Shown one piece after another: positions 52,075-63,742 of a stretch of 64,000 bases of DNA. Numbering within the stretch: position 1 is the first letter of the stretch; every line of letters begins with the position of its first letter. Origin of the DNA: Roseateles violae (GTDB lineage: Bacteria > Pseudomonadota > Gammaproteobacteria > Burkholderiales > Burkholderiaceae_C); NCBI RefSeq assembly GCF_030410485.1, contig NZ_JAUHHC010000001.1, forward strand, positions 868,001-932,000, read 5' to 3'. Under the pieces are notes generated by a model. The model was not told the DNA's origin. It did not search any database and saw only the letters and a program-made list of their open reading frames with translations. A program made the position numbers and the translations under genes.

Positions 52075-53466
52075 ATGAGGCAGATGGGAGGCTCGATCGC
52101 CTTGGCGCTGGCCTTGGCCGCCGGCGGCGCGCAGGCGCAGCCGAGCAGTGAGGAACTGAGCAAGCGGCTCGAACAGGCGCTGCGCACGATCCAGGATCTG
52201 CAGGCGCGCGTGCAGGCGCTCGAAGCGGCGCAGCAGCCGCCGGCCAGACCGGCCGCCGCCGCCAGCGCAGCGCCGCCGGCGCAAGTCCTGACCCCGCCGC
52301 CGGCCGCAGCGGTCGCCGCCGCCGCCGCGCCAGCCGCGCCCGCCGCTTCGGCCGCCGACACCACGGTTGCCGCCGCCAAGACCCGGCTCGAGCCCTATGG
52401 CCAGGTGATGCTGGACGCCATCTACGACGCCAGGCGAATGAACCCGGCCTACCAGGCGACCATGCGGCCCTCGCAGATCCCGGTCAATTGCCCGGCCGAT
52501 CCCGGCTGCGGCCAGGACGGTGCCTTCGTCGCCAGCGTGCGCCAGTCCTCGCTGGGCCTGCGCGCGAGCTTGCCGACCGAATGGGGCGAGCTGAAGACCG
52601 ATCTGTTCTTCGACCTGTTCGGCACCGATGGCGGCACCAATATCCACTGGCAGCGCGCCTGGGCCGAGCTGGGCCGCTGGGGTGTCGGGCAGAACGACTC
52701 GAACTTCATGAACATCGACGCCTTCCCCAGCGTGATCGACTACTGGGGTCCCTCCGGTGCCGTCTTCCTGCGCAACCCGCAGGTCCGCTATGCCGCCCCG
52801 GCCGGCGAGGGCCGGGTCTGGGCCGTGTCACTGGAGGCGCCGAACTCGGTCATCGACACCGGCAAGCTCTCGCAGCTCGATCCGGCGCTGGGCAGCGGCA
52901 TCGCGCCGCACAACCGCCTGCCGGACCTGACCGGCTCGCTGCGCATCGAGGGCGACTGGGGGCATCTGAAGGCGGCCGCGATCCTGCGCCGGGTCGGCTT
53001 CCAGACCACGACCACGCCGAACGGCCAGCCGGCAAAGGAGCAGACCGGCTACGGCCTGAACCTCAGCGGTGCGCTGAAGCTGTCCGAGCGCGGCACGCTC
53101 GGCTGGGACCTGGCCGGCGGCAAGGCGATCGCCAGCTATATCAGCGACGGCGGCACCGATCTGGCGCCGGACGCCCGGCTGCGCGCGCAGGCGGTCGGCT
53201 CGCTGGGCTACTTCGTCTACTACGGCCGCGCCTGGGACGACAAGCTGACGAGCTCGATCGGCGTCAGCCAGCACCGCCAGGACAACACGGCCGGCCAGGC
53301 CGGCAATGCGCTGCACACAGGCAGCTATGCGTCGGCGAACCTGCTCTACGCGCTGAACACCCATGTGCTCCTGGGCGGCGAATACATCTGGGGCCGGCGC
53401 GAGAACAAGGACGGCGCCAGCGCCATCGACAGCCGCTTCCAGTTCTCGACCCGCGTCAATTTCTGA
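52075..53466 (+). CDS. DcaP-like outer-membrane porin
   Basis: A 463-residue porin. The signal peptide ends near 22 (AAGGAQAQ). A coiled-coil segment (SEELSKRLEQALRTIQDLQARVQALEAAQ, 25-53) and an Ala/Pro spacer (55-100) precede a beta-barrel that ends in the aromatic FSTRVNF. The barrel start YGQVMLDAIYDARRMNP and the GGEYIWGRRENKDG region near the end match DcaP-type trimeric porins, which pass dicarboxylates or other anions. GGGGAG lies nine bases before the ATG. The VIT-like gene follows after 22 bases. Confidence 0.85.
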   Translation: MRQMGGSIALALALAAGGAQAQPSSEELSKRLEQALRTIQDLQARVQALEAAQQPPARPAAAASAAPPAQVLTPPPAAAVAAAAAPAAPAASAADTTVAAAKTRLEPYGQVMLDAIYDARRMNPAYQATMRPSQIPVNCPADPGCGQDGAFVASVRQSSLGLRASLPTEWGELKTDLFFDLFGTDGGTNIHWQRAWAELGRWGVGQNDSNFMNIDAFPSVIDYWGPSGAVFLRNPQVRYAAPAGEGRVWAVSLEAPNSVIDTGKLSQLDPALGSGIAPHNRLPDLTGSLRIEGDWGHLKAAAILRRVGFQTTTTPNGQPAKEQTGYGLNLSGALKLSERGTLGWDLAGGKAIASYISDGGTDLAPDARLRAQAVGSLGYFVYYGRAWDDKLTSSIGVSQHRQDNTAGQAGNALHTGSYASANLLYALNTHVLLGGEYIWGRRENKDGASAIDSRFQFSTRVNF

Positions 53467-53488
53467 ACCGAACGAGGGGGACCATCGA

Positions 53489-54178
53489 ATGAACGCCACC
53501 GCTGAACTGCCGGGCATCGCATCGGCCGCAGAGACACGCGAGCCGGTGCTGAGCCCGATCGACCGGGTCTGCGAGCTGTGCTTCGGCCTCTTCATGGCGC
53601 TGACCTTCGTCGGCGCCGTGTCGGCCGCCACCCATGCCGAGCAGCGCGAGGCCGGCCAGCTGATGTTCTACACCGCGCTGGGCTGCAATCTGGCCTGGGG
53701 CCTGGCCGACGGCGTGATGTACCTGGTGCGCACCTTGACCGAGCGCGCGCGCCGGCTCTGGCTGGCGACCGCCATCCGTGCCGAGGCCGACGAGGCGCGC
53801 GGCATCGACAGCCTGCGCGGCGAGTTGAGCGGCGTGATGCGCAATCTGGTCGGCAACGCCGAGCTCGCTGCGATCCGCCGGCGCCTGATCGGCCTGCCCG
53901 AGCTGCCGCCGCGCGCGCGGCTCAATCTGCGCGACTTCCAGGCCGCCGGCGCGGTGTTCGTGATCGTCGTGCTGGGCACCTTCCCGGTCGCGCTGCCCTT
54001 CCTGATCTTCGAGCCCAAGCCGGCCCTGCTGGTCTCGCGCGTGCTGACCCTGGCGATGCTGTTCGCCTGCGGCCTGGCCCTGGGCCGCTACGCCGGCGGC
54101 GGCGGCTGGAAGTCGGGGCTGACGATGATCCTGCTCGGCTGCGGGCTGACGGCGGCGATCATCGCCTTGGGGGGCTGA
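53489..54178 (+). CDS. VIT1/CCC1-like membrane protein
   Basis: A 229-residue inner-membrane protein with about four or five helices (33-50, 57-80, 150-172, 178-197, 206-227). LCFGLFMALTFVGAVSAA and ALGCNLAWGLADGVMYLV resemble the first two helices of the VIT family, which moves iron or manganese. The metal-binding spoke region of plant VIT1 is not evident, so transport of metal is only suggested. It follows the porin gene by 22 bases with the weak Shine-Dalgarno GAGGGGG, and overlaps the convergent DUF3820 gene by 20 bases. Confidence 0.65.
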   Translation: MNATAELPGIASAAETREPVLSPIDRVCELCFGLFMALTFVGAVSAATHAEQREAGQLMFYTALGCNLAWGLADGVMYLVRTLTERARRLWLATAIRAEADEARGIDSLRGELSGVMRNLVGNAELAAIRRRLIGLPELPPRARLNLRDFQAAGAVFVIVVLGTFPVALPFLIFEPKPALLVSRVLTLAMLFACGLALGRYAGGGGWKSGLTMILLGCGLTAAIIALGG

Positions 54179-54407
54179 GCGGCCGGGCGCCGCGGCGCAG
54201 CGGCCGCAGCAGCTCGCCCAGGCCGTTGTGGTCGATCTCGTGCATCAGCGCCAGCAGGCGGCCGAGTTCGCCCTTGGGAAAGCCTTCGCGGGCGAACCAG
54301 TTCAGGTAGTTGCCCGGCAGGTCGGCCAGCAGCGTGCCCTGGTGCTTGCCGAAGGGCATGGGCATGGTGACGAGTTTTTGCAGATCGTCGGCTTGTGGGG
54401 CGCTCAT
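54159..54407 (-). CDS. DUF3820 family protein
   Basis: An 82-residue protein with the DUF3820 core: MPFGKHQGTLLADLPGNYLNWFAREGFPKGELGRLLALM. The family (sometimes called quorum-sensing-regulated virulence factor) has a small alpha/beta fold related to exonuclease-associated domains. The function is unproven. Its 3' end overlaps the VIT-like gene by 20 bases in convergent orientation. Confidence 0.85.
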   Translation of the reverse strand: MSAPQADDLQKLVTMPMPFGKHQGTLLADLPGNYLNWFAREGFPKGELGRLLALMHEIDHNGLGELLRPLRRGARPLSPPRR

Positions 54408-54440
54408 CGGGGTGGCGGGCTCGGTGGCTTCGGAGAGCGA

Positions 54441-56014
<1,574 letters not shown>

Positions 56015-56018
<4 letters not shown>

Positions 56019-57559
56019 GATTGCGACGGCGGCGTGCCGTTGGTGGGGGTCGGCACGCCGGTCAGGATGCCGCGGAAATGGCGCAGCGGTTCGCCGACGC
56101 GCACGCCCTGCGCGGTCAGCGAGAACTCGCGGATGCTGCGCTCGTGTGCGCCGCCACGCTTCTTCAGCACCGAGATCGCCTGCCGCACCTCCCCGGCATG
56201 CTCGAAATAGCGCAACAACACCACCCCGTCGGCCAGATAGCTGGCGTCGACCGGGGTCTGCATCTGCATGCCGATCAGCCCGTGCTGGGCGCCGACCAGC
56301 AGGGTGGCGACGCTGGCCTGGCCCAGATAGGTCAGCAGCTCGTGCAGCTGCGCGATCAGGAAGCGCTCGTCGGGCATCGCGTTCAGATAGCCGTTCAGGC
56401 TGTCGATGACGACGACCTTGACCCGGTCCTGCTCGACCGAGCGGCGGATCGCGTCGACGAATTCGCCCGGCGACAGCTCGGCCGGGTCGACCTGGCGCAC
56501 GGTGATGCGGCCGGCGGCGATCTGCGGCGCCAGGTCCATGCCCATGCCGGCGGCGCGGCTGCGCAGCGTCTGGCTGCTCTCGTCGAAGATGAACAGCGCC
56601 GCCGCCTGGCCGCGTTCGGCCGCGGCCAGCGCGAAATGCACGGCCAGCGAGGACTTGCCGGTGCCCGGCGCGCCGAGCAGCAAGGTGCTGGTGCCTTCTT
56701 CGATGCCGCCTCCCAGCAGCTCGTCCAGTGCCGGCAGGCCGCTGGCCAGGCGCTGCTGCGACGCCGGCATCGGATGCTCGGCCGCCACCAGGCGCGGAAA
56801 GACCTGCAGCCCGCCGCGCAGGATCTTGTAATCGTGGAAGCCACCACGGAACTGGCGGCCGCGGTATTTGCAGACCATCAGCCGGCGCCGCGCCGTGCCG
56901 TAGTCCACGCTCAGGCTCTCCAGCCGGATCACCGCATGGGCGATGCTCTGCACCTGCAGGTCATGCTCCATGGCCGTCATATCGTCCAGCAGCAGCACCG
57001 TGCACTGGCGGCCGGCGAAGAACTGCTTCAGCGCCAGGATCTGGCGGCGGTAGCGCAGCGAGTTGCCGGCCAGCAGGCGCAGCTCGGACAGCGAATCGAA
57101 GACGACGCGGCTGGGCTTGATCTGGTCGACCTCGCTGAGGATCTTCAGGGTCGTCTCGCCGAGTTCGACCTCGGACGGATGGAAGATCGTGTAGTTCTCG
57201 TCCGGCTCCAGCGCTTCGGCCGACGGCAGCAGCTCGCGCACATGGATGCCGGCGAGGTCCCAGCCATGCGAGCGGGCGACGCCGCGCAGCTCGCCGATGG
57301 TCTCGGACAGGGTGACGTAGAGCATCGACTCGCCGCGCCGCCGTCCCTCGAACAGGAACTGCATCGCGATCGTCGTCTTGCCGGTGCCGGGCGAGCCTTC
57401 GAGCAGATAGAGCCGCTCGGCGGTCAGGCCGCCGCCGAGGACGTCATCCAGTCCCGGCACGCCCAGTTGCAGCACCTGCTCGGCGCCGGCCTGCTCGGGC
57501 GCTTCGGGCTGCAGGGCGGGTGGCGGCGTCTGGTGGATGTTCTCCATGGCAAATCCCAT
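56015..57559 (-). CDS. KaiC-like double-domain ATPase
   Basis: A 514-residue protein with two RecA/KaiC domains, as in cyanobacterial KaiC. Walker A motifs lie at 55-62 (GSPGTGKT) and 296-303 (GAPGTGKS). Walker B regions are RVVFDSLSEL near 151 and VVVIDSLNGYL in domain two. Acidic residues in TLSET and FDESSQ lie where KaiC has its catalytic Glu pair. No kaiA or kaiB is nearby, so a clock is not implied. Outside cyanobacteria such proteins act in stress or signalling. The stop overlaps the start of the hybrid kinase gene, its probable partner. The first ATG is 57559, with another at 57547. Confidence 0.9.
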
Positions 57560-57599
57560 CGATCGTTCTGCGGGCGATCTTCAGACAGGCGCGCCGAAG

Positions 57600-57622
57600 C
57601 GGCCGTCAGTGCGACGGCCGCC
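57600..57622. other. Inverted repeat (9-bp stem) in the glsB to kaiC-like spacer
   Basis: GCGGCCGTC-AGTGC-GACGGCCGC is a perfect stem with a five-base loop, 30 bases beyond the stop of the GlsB-type gene and about 40 upstream of the KaiC-like start. There is no T-run. It may stabilise or attenuate the message between the two genes. Confidence 0.4.
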
Positions 57623-57651
57623 GGCTTGTAGGACTGGGATGATCCGCGCCG

Positions 57652-57921
57652 CTAGCGGGCGGTGCCGCGGCGGAACAGATTGACGATGGCAAGCAGGATG
57701 ATGGCGCCCAGCAGCGACAGGCCCAGGCCGGCCACGCTGAAGTCGCCCTGGTTGATCGTGCCGATGCCGAACAGCGGTGCCAGCAGCCAGCCGCCCAGCA
57801 GCGCGCCGACGATGCCGACGACCACGTTCAGGACGATGCCCTGCTGCGCATCGGTACGCATGATCATGCTGGCGACCCAGCCGATCAGGCCGCCGACGAC
57901 GAGCCATATGACGAGATTCAT
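57652..57921 (-). CDS. GlsB/YeaQ/YmgE family stress membrane protein
   Basis: An 89-residue protein with three membrane helices and the glycine-zipper-like pattern of the transglycosylase-associated family (LVVGGLIGWVASMIM, VVGIVGALLGGWLL, GLSLLGAIILLAIVNLF). Members are induced by envelope, acid or osmotic stress. AGGAGG lies six bases before the ATG, a strong ribosome site. It sits between the KaiC-like operon and the hemerythrin gene. Confidence 0.9.
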   Translation of the reverse strand: MNLVIWLVVGGLIGWVASMIMRTDAQQGIVLNVVVGIVGALLGGWLLAPLFGIGTINQGDFSVAGLGLSLLGAIILLAIVNLFRRGTAR

Positions 57922-58004
57922 GAAAGGCCTCCTAATAATGATGGAAATGGTCCCCTGGCTGCGGCAATCGGTGTTCCATGGCCGGCCGGGGCGGGGGTCG
58001 GGTT

Positions 58005-58547
58005 TCAGGCCTCTTCGGCCTCCTCATCGCTTTGTTCGCCCAGCAATTCCTCCTTGCGTGCGGCAATTTCGTCGCCGAGCGCGGCCAGGTCGAAGTCCTC
58101 GTCCTTGAGCTTCTTCAGCTTCGGGAACATTTCGCCTTCCTCCTCCTTGACGTGGTGGCGAATGTATTCGCCGAGCACCTTGACCTTGGCGTCGTAGAGC
58201 TCGTCGGCCGGCGAGGCCGATTCGAGCTGGGCGATCAGGTCCTTGGCGGTCGAATGCTCGACCTCGGCCTCGTCGACCAGGTCCTCGTCCTCGCCGAGCA
58301 CCTCGCGCGCGGCCGGGTAGAAGATTTCCTCCTCAACCGTCGCGTGCGCGCTCAGCAGCATGCAGATCTGCTGGGCGATCTCCTGCTTCTCCTCGTCCTC
58401 GGCCTCCTCGTCGACGAGCTTTTCATACTGCTTGAACAGCGCCTCGACTTCCTTGTGGTCCTGCGTCAGCAGCTTGATCGCGTCTTCGGAGCCGGACTCG
58501 CTGCTGCTGCTCGATTTGCGAGCGGTGGTCTTTTTTGCGGTCGCCAT
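58005..58547 (-). CDS. Hemerythrin HHE domain protein
   Basis: A 180-residue acidic protein. A basic Lys/Ser N-terminus (ATAKKTTARKSSSSS) precedes a four-helix HHE domain. Its His/Glu ligands are in LLTQDHKEVEALF, LSAHATVEEEIFYPA, EHSTAKDLI and YIRHHVKEEEGEMFPKL. It may bind oxygen, NO or a di-iron centre for stress defence. AAGGAGA is seven bases before the ATG. The Lys-rich N-terminus resembles histone-like tails and could contact DNA (inference). Confidence 0.88.
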   Translation of the reverse strand: MATAKKTTARKSSSSSESGSEDAIKLLTQDHKEVEALFKQYEKLVDEEAEDEEKQEIAQQICMLLSAHATVEEEIFYPAAREVLGEDEDLVDEAEVEHSTAKDLIAQLESASPADELYDAKVKVLGEYIRHHVKEEEGEMFPKLKKLKDEDFDLAALGDEIAARKEELLGEQSDEEAEEA

Positions 58548-58652
58548 GGTTTCTCCTTGCTGGTTGCTGGGTGAAAAGGGTGGAGCAACCCGGCAAGGCC
58601 CGTTCCCGCGGCCTTGCCCGACACGGGCATGTCCCTTGCCGCCCGCCGGGGC

Positions 58653-58907
58653 ATGGATGAGACGAGCGAATACCGCGGCATGCGCTACCGCGTCGAGGCG
58701 CGGCGCGCCGGGCCGGCCTGGGTCGGCCATTACCTGCTGCTGGGCCTGTCCGAGGCCGAGGCCGCCGAGGCGGCCGATCAGGCGCGCCTGCAATGGGTGC
58801 CGCTGGAGCCGGCCTGGGCGACCGAGAACGAGGCCCGTACCAACGCCAGCGAGGGGGCGCAGGCGGCGATCGATGCGCTGCTGGCGAGCCGCGGCGCGGA
58901 AAGCTGA
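58653..58907 (+). CDS. Small hypothetical protein
   Basis: An 84-residue protein when started at ATG 58653 (MDETSEYRGMRYRVEARR). It contains AWVGHYLLLGLSEAEAAEAADQ and an acidic Ala-rich C-terminal helix. There is no signal or membrane segment. The frame is open back to a TTG at 58614, so the start is uncertain. No family is recognised; small stress-island proteins of this look are common in Burkholderiales. It is convergent with xdhC. Confidence 0.6.
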   Translation: MDETSEYRGMRYRVEARRAGPAWVGHYLLLGLSEAEAAEAADQARLQWVPLEPAWATENEARTNASEGAQAAIDALLASRGAES

Positions 58908-58920
58908 CGCCGCGGCCCGA

Positions 58921-59919
58921 TCAGACGGCGCAGCCGCCGTCGGCGCCGTAGCCGCTGGGCGTGGCGCCGATCTGCACGCCGTAGCGCTCGGCCGTCATAT
59001 GCGCCAGGATGGCCAACGCGATCTCGGGCGGCGTGCGCGCACCGATATGCAGGCCCACCGGGCCGTGCAGCCGCGCCAGCTCCGCCTCGCCGAGGCCGAA
59101 GTGCTCGGCCAGGCGCGCCTTGCGCTTGCCCTGGTTGACGCGCGAGCCGATCGCGCCGACATAGAAGGCCGGGCTTTTCAGCGCCTCCATCAGCGCCAGA
59201 TCGTCGAGCTTGGGATCGTGGGTCAAGGCGATGACGGCGCTGTGGCCATCCGGTGCGAAGCGCAGCACGACGTCGTCCGGCATCTCGCGCGTCAGCTGCA
59301 CGCCGGCGACGGCGAAACCGTCGGCATATTCCTCGCGCGGATCGCAGATCAGCACCTGGTAGTCCAGCGCCAGCGCCATGCCGGCCAGGTACTGCGTCAT
59401 CTGGCCGGCGCCGATGATCAGGAGGCGCCATTGCGGGCCATGGTGGGTGCTCAGATGCGTGTCGCTCAGGCGCAGCACGTCGGCATCGCGCGCCGGCGCG
59501 GCCAGCCGCACCGCGCCGCTGGCCAGTTCCAGCTCGCGCTGCACGCGCTCGCCGCGGTCCAGGCGCGCCAGCAGCTCCTCGATCTGCGAGGCCGGCGTCA
59601 GCGGCTCCAGCATCAGCTCCAAGGTGCCGCCACAGGGCAGGCCGAAGCGGGTCGCCTCCTCGGCGCCGACGCCGTAGCGCAGCAGCTCGGGCTTGCGCAG
59701 GCGCAGCGCGCCCTCGCGCACCTTGGCGATCAGATCGTCCTCGATGCAGCCGCCGGACACCGAGCCGGCGATCTGGCCGTCGTCGCGCACCGCGACGACC
59801 GAACCGATCGGCCGCGGCGCCGAGCCCCAGGTGCGGGTGATGGTGCCCAGCACGACGCGGCGCTCCTCGCGCAACCAGCTGGCCACCTGGCGCAGCACAT
59901 TCAGGTCGACATTGTCCAT
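58921..59919 (-). CDS. xdhC: XdhC family protein (molybdenum hydroxylase maturation)
   Basis: A 332-residue protein with the XdhC/CoxI N-terminal region (GTITRTWGSAPRPIGSVVAVRDDG, SVSGGCIEDDLI) and a C-terminal Rossmann domain (LIIGAGQMTQYLAGMALALDYQ, GAIGSRVNQGKRKARL). Such proteins bind and help sulfurate the molybdopterin cofactor before it enters xanthine-dehydrogenase-family enzymes. The start at 59919 matches the family; the extension to 60081 is unsupported. It diverges from the coxSLM cluster, which it presumably serves. Confidence 0.9.
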   Translation of the reverse strand: MDNVDLNVLRQVASWLREERRVVLGTITRTWGSAPRPIGSVVAVRDDGQIAGSVSGGCIEDDLIAKVREGALRLRKPELLRYGVGAEEATRFGLPCGGTLELMLEPLTPASQIEELLARLDRGERVQRELELASGAVRLAAPARDADVLRLSDTHLSTHHGPQWRLLIIGAGQMTQYLAGMALALDYQVLICDPREEYADGFAVAGVQLTREMPDDVVLRFAPDGHSAVIALTHDPKLDDLALMEALKSPAFYVGAIGSRVNQGKRKARLAEHFGLGEAELARLHGPVGLHIGARTPPEIALAILAHMTAERYGVQIGATPSGYGADGGCAV

Positions 59920-59994
59920 GGGGTGGCAGCTTAAGGGCTTTGCCGCCGGCCTGCCCGGCGCCGCGCTTTTCCGAACCCGGGTCGCCGGCTTTCT

Positions 59995-60010
59995 ATGTAT
60001 GGGCATACAT
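59995..60010. promoter_or_regulatory. Inverted repeat ATGTAT-N4-ATACAT in the xdhC/coxS divergent promoter region
   Basis: A perfect 6-bp dyad with a four-base centre stands out as AT-rich sequence inside a GC-rich spacer of 173 bp. It lies about 83 bases upstream of coxS and 76 upstream of xdhC. It has the form of an operator for a dimeric regulator, or an AT-rich promoter core. No regulator gene is adjacent in the window. Confidence 0.4.
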
Positions 60011-60092
60011 GCGGGAAACCCTGAGATGGCGCCTGAGCGGCGCTGCCGCGAGGATTGGACTCGGTCCTTGACAGACAACACCAGGAGACGAG

Positions 60093-60569
<477 letters not shown>

Positions 60570-60584
60570 GGGGAGACGCAAGCC

Positions 60585-62939
60585 ATGAATGCTCCGCAAC
60601 AAGGCCTGATCGGCCAATCGATCAAGCGCCGCGAGGACGCCCGCTTCCTGACCGGCCGCGGCCAGTACACCGATGACATCGTGCTGCCGCGCCAGAGCTA
60701 TGCCTTCTTCCTGCGCTCGCCCTATGCGCATGCGCGCATCCGCAGCCTGGACAAGAGCGCCGCCGCGGCGGCCGAGGGCGTGCTGGGTGTTTACACCGGC
60801 GAGGACTTCCGCGCCGTCGGCGGCCTGCCCTGCGGCTGGCTGATCACCAGCATCGACGGCACGCCGATGCGCGAGCCCAAGCATCCGGTGCTGGCCGACG
60901 GCAAGGTGCGCTATGTCGGCGATCCGGTCGCCCTGGTCGTCGCCGAGAGCTATGCCGAGGCCAAGGCCGCGGCGCAGCTGATCGAGATCGACTACGAGGA
61001 ACTGCCGGCCGCGGTCGACACCGCCGCCGCCAAGGGCCATGCCGGCCAGGTGCACGAGGAGGCGCCCGACAACGTCTGCTACACCTGGGGCTGCGGCGAC
61101 AAGGCGGCGACCGACGCCGCGATGGCCGGGGCCGCCCATGTGACGCGGCTGGAGTTCCGCAACAACCGGCTGATCCCCAACGCGATCGAGCCGCGCGCGG
61201 CCAACGCCAGCTACAACCCGGCCGAGGACAGCTACACGCTCTATGTGACCAGCCAGAACCCGCATGTGGCGCGGCTCCTGATGTGCGCCTTCGTGCTGGG
61301 CATCCCGGAGCACAAGATGCGCGTCGTGGCGCCCGACGTGGGCGGCGGCTTCGGCTCCAAGATCTTTCTCTACAACGAGGAGACGGCCATCGTCTGGGCC
61401 AGCAAGCAGCTGGCCCGGCCGATCAAATGGACCGCCGACCGCAGCGAGGCCTTCCTCAGCGACGCCCATGGCCGCGATCATGCGACGCTGGCCGAGCTGG
61501 GCCTGGACGCGAACGGCAAGTTCCTGGCGATGCGGGTGACGACGACGGCGAACCTGGGCGCCTATCTGTCCACCTTCGCCTCCAGCGTGCCGACCATCCT
61601 CTACGCGACCCTGCTGGCCGGCCAGTACACGACGCCGGCCATCTATGCCGAGGTGACCGGCGTGTTCAGCAATACCGCGCCGGTCGATGCCTACCGCGGC
61701 GCCGGCCGGCCCGAGGCGACCTATGTGGTCGAGCGCCTGGTCGAGACGGCGGCGCGCGAGCTGAAGATCGACCCGGCCGAGCTGCGCCGGCGCAATTTCA
61801 TCCGGAGCTTCCCCTATGCGACGCCGGTCGGCCTCAGCTACGACACCGGCGACTACGAGGCGACCTTGAACAGCGTGATCGAGCTGGCCGATGTGGCGGG
61901 CTTCCCGGCGCGCCGTGCGGCCAGCGAGGCCAAGGGGCTCAAGCGCGGCCTCGGCTACTCGACCTATATCGAGGCCTGCGGCCTGGCGCCGTCGAACATC
62001 GCCGGTGCCCTGGGCGCGCGCGCCGGCCTGTTCGAGGCCGGCGAGGTGCGCGTGCACCCGACCGGCAAGGTGACCATCTTCACCGGCAGCCATTCGCATG
62101 GCCAGGGCCACGAGACCACCTTTGCCCAGCTGGTGGCCGACAAGCTGGGCATCCCGCTGGACGATGTCGACATCCAGCATGGCGACACCGGCAAGGTGCT
62201 GTTCGGCATGGGCACCTATGGCAGCCGCTCGCTGGCGGTCGGCGGCACGGCGATCCTGAAGGCGGTCGACAAGGTGATCGCCAAGGGCAAGAAGATCGCC
62301 GCCCATCTGCTGGAGGCGGCCGAGGGCGATGTCGAATTCGAGAACGGCCAGTTCAAGATCGCCGGCACCGACAAGGCCGTGCCCTTTGCCTCGGTCTCGC
62401 TGACCGCCTATGTGCCCCACAACTACCCGCTGGACAAGCTGGAGCCGGGCCTGAACGAGAACGCCTTCTACGACCCGACGAACTTCACCTATCCGGCCGG
62501 CAGCTATGTCTGCGAGGTCGAGGTCGACCCGGCCACCGGCGCGGTGCGCGTGGACCGCTTCAGCGCCGTCGACGACTTCGGCAATATCGTCAATCCGATG
62601 ATCGTCGAGGGCCAGGTCCATGGCGGCATCGCCCAGGGCCTGGGCCAGGCGCTGCTGGAGCATGGCATCTACGACGTCGACAGCGGCCAGCTGCTCAGCG
62701 GCAGCTATATGGACTATGCGATGCCGCGCGCCGACGACCTGCCCAGCTTCCAGGTGCGCACCGCCAAGGGCACGCCCTGCACGCACAACCCGCTGGGGGT
62801 CAAGGGTTGCGGAGAGGCCGGCGCGATCGGCTCGCCGGCGGCGGCGATCAATGCGATCTGCGACGCGCTGGGCGTCAAGGACCTGCCGATGCCGGCGACG
62901 CCGCACACCGTGTGGCAGGCGATCCAATCGACACGTTGA
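60585..62939 (+). CDS. coxL: Molybdenum hydroxylase large subunit, form II CO-dehydrogenase-like (CoxL family)
   Basis: A 784-residue molybdopterin-binding subunit. The active-site motif at 369-375 is AYRGAGR, that of form II enzymes, and not AYXCSFR of true (form I) aerobic CO dehydrogenase. The substrate is therefore uncertain and CO oxidation should not be assumed. VGGGFGSK near 252 binds the cofactor, and the catalytic Glu lies in [14 protein letters not shown] near the C-terminus. GGGGAGACG precedes the ATG. It follows coxS by 15 bases. Confidence 0.92.
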   Translation: MNAPQQGLIGQSIKRREDARFLTGRGQYTDDIVLPRQSYAFFLRSPYAHARIRSLDKSAAAAAEGVLGVYTGEDFRAVGGLPCGWLITSIDGTPMREPKHPVLADGKVRYVGDPVALVVAESYAEAKAAAQLIEIDYEELPAAVDTAAAKGHAGQVHEEAPDNVCYTWGCGDKAATDAAMAGAAHVTRLEFRNNRLIPNAIEPRAANASYNPAEDSYTLYVTSQNPHVARLLMCAFVLGIPEHKMRVVAPDVGGGFGSKIFLYNEETAIVWASKQLARPIKWTADRSEAFLSDAHGRDHATLAELGLDANGKFLAMRVTTTANLGAYLSTFASSVPTILYATLLAGQYTTPAIYAEVTGVFSNTAPVDAYRGAGRPEATYVVERLVETAARELKIDPAELRRRNFIRSFPYATPVGLSYDTGDYEATLNSVIELADVAGFPARRAASEAKGLKRGLGYSTYIEACGLAPSNIAGALGARAGLFEAGEVRVHPTGKVTIFTGSHSHGQGHETTFAQLVADKLGIPLDDVDIQHGDTGKVLFGMGTYGSRSLAVGGTAILKAVDKVIAKGKKIAAHLLEAAEGDVEFENGQFKIAGTDKAVPFASVSLTAYVPHNYPLDKLEPGLNENAFYDPTNFTYPAGSYVCEVEVDPATGAVRVDRFSAVDDFGNIVNPMIVEGQVHGGIAQGLGQALLEHGIYDVDSGQLLSGSYMDYAMPRADDLPSFQVRTAKGTPCTHNPLGVKGCGEAGAIGSPAAAINAICDALGVKDLPMPATPHTVWQAIQSTR

Positions 62940-62953
62940 GCGGGGAGACGAGC

Positions 62954-63742
62954 ATGACATTCGCATACGAACAGGCCGGCTCGCTGGCCGATGCCGCCCG
63001 CGCCGCCGGCGGGCCCGATGCCAAGATCCTGGCCGGGGGGCAGTCCTTGCTGGCCGCCGTCAAGCTGGGCCTGGCCGCGCCCCAGACCCTGGTCGACCTG
63101 GGCGCCCTGGCCGAGCTGAAGGGCATCAAGCTCGAGGGCGACAACGTCGTCATCGGCGCGATGAGCACCCATGCCGAGGTGGCCGCGTCCAGCGTCGTGC
63201 AGCAGGCGATCCCGGCGCTGGCCGATCTGGCCGGCCATATCGGCGACCGCCAGGTGCGCAACCGCGGCACCTTGGGCGGCAGCCTGGCCAACAACGACCC
63301 GGCTGCCTGTTATCCGGCGGCGGTGCTGGGCCTGGGCGCGACCATACGCACCGACCGCCGGGCTATAGACGCCGGCGATTTCTTCCTCGGCCTGTACCAG
63401 ACGGCGCTGCAGGACGGCGAGATCATCACCGCGGTCAGCTTCCCGCGGCCGCAGAAGGCCGGCTGGCAGAAGTTCAAGCAGCCGGCCTCGCGCTTCTCCA
63501 TCGTCGGTGTCTTCGTCGCCCAAACGAGCTCCGGCGTGCGCGTCGCCGTCACCGGCGCCGGGCCCGGCGTGTTCCGCGCGGCGGCGCTGGAGGCGGCGCT
63601 GGCGGCCGATTGGAGCGCGGCCGCGGCGCAGAAGGTGGCGATCTCGGCCGAGGGCCTCAACACCGATCTGCACGGCTCGGCCGAATACCGCGCGGCGCTG
63701 ATCCCGGTGCTGGCCGCGCGCGCGGTGGCGGCGGCGACTTGA
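62954..63742 (+). CDS. coxM: Molybdenum hydroxylase medium subunit, FAD-binding (CoxM family)
   Basis: A 262-residue FAD subunit. The FAD-binding segments KILAGGQSLLAAVKLGLA near 30 and RNRGTLGGSLANNDPAACYP near 105 match the family, and a C-terminal CODH-FAD domain follows. GGGGAGACG precedes the ATG at 62954. The length is slightly short of the usual 280-290. Its stop overlaps the TTG start of the MoxR ATPase gene. Confidence 0.92.
   Translation: MTFAYEQAGSLADAARAAGGPDAKILAGGQSLLAAVKLGLAAPQTLVDLGALAELKGIKLEGDNVVIGAMSTHAEVAASSVVQQAIPALADLAGHIGDRQVRNRGTLGGSLANNDPAACYPAAVLGLGATIRTDRRAIDAGDFFLGLYQTALQDGEIITAVSFPRPQKAGWQKFKQPASRFSIVGVFVAQTSSGVRVAVTGAGPGVFRAAALEAALAADWSAAAAQKVAISAEGLNTDLHGSAEYRAALIPVLAARAVAAAT

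Noticed and set aside
60585-62939. Bona fide CO dehydrogenase
   Set aside because: The active-site motif is AYRGAGR (form II), not AYXCSFR (form I), so CO oxidation cannot be claimed.
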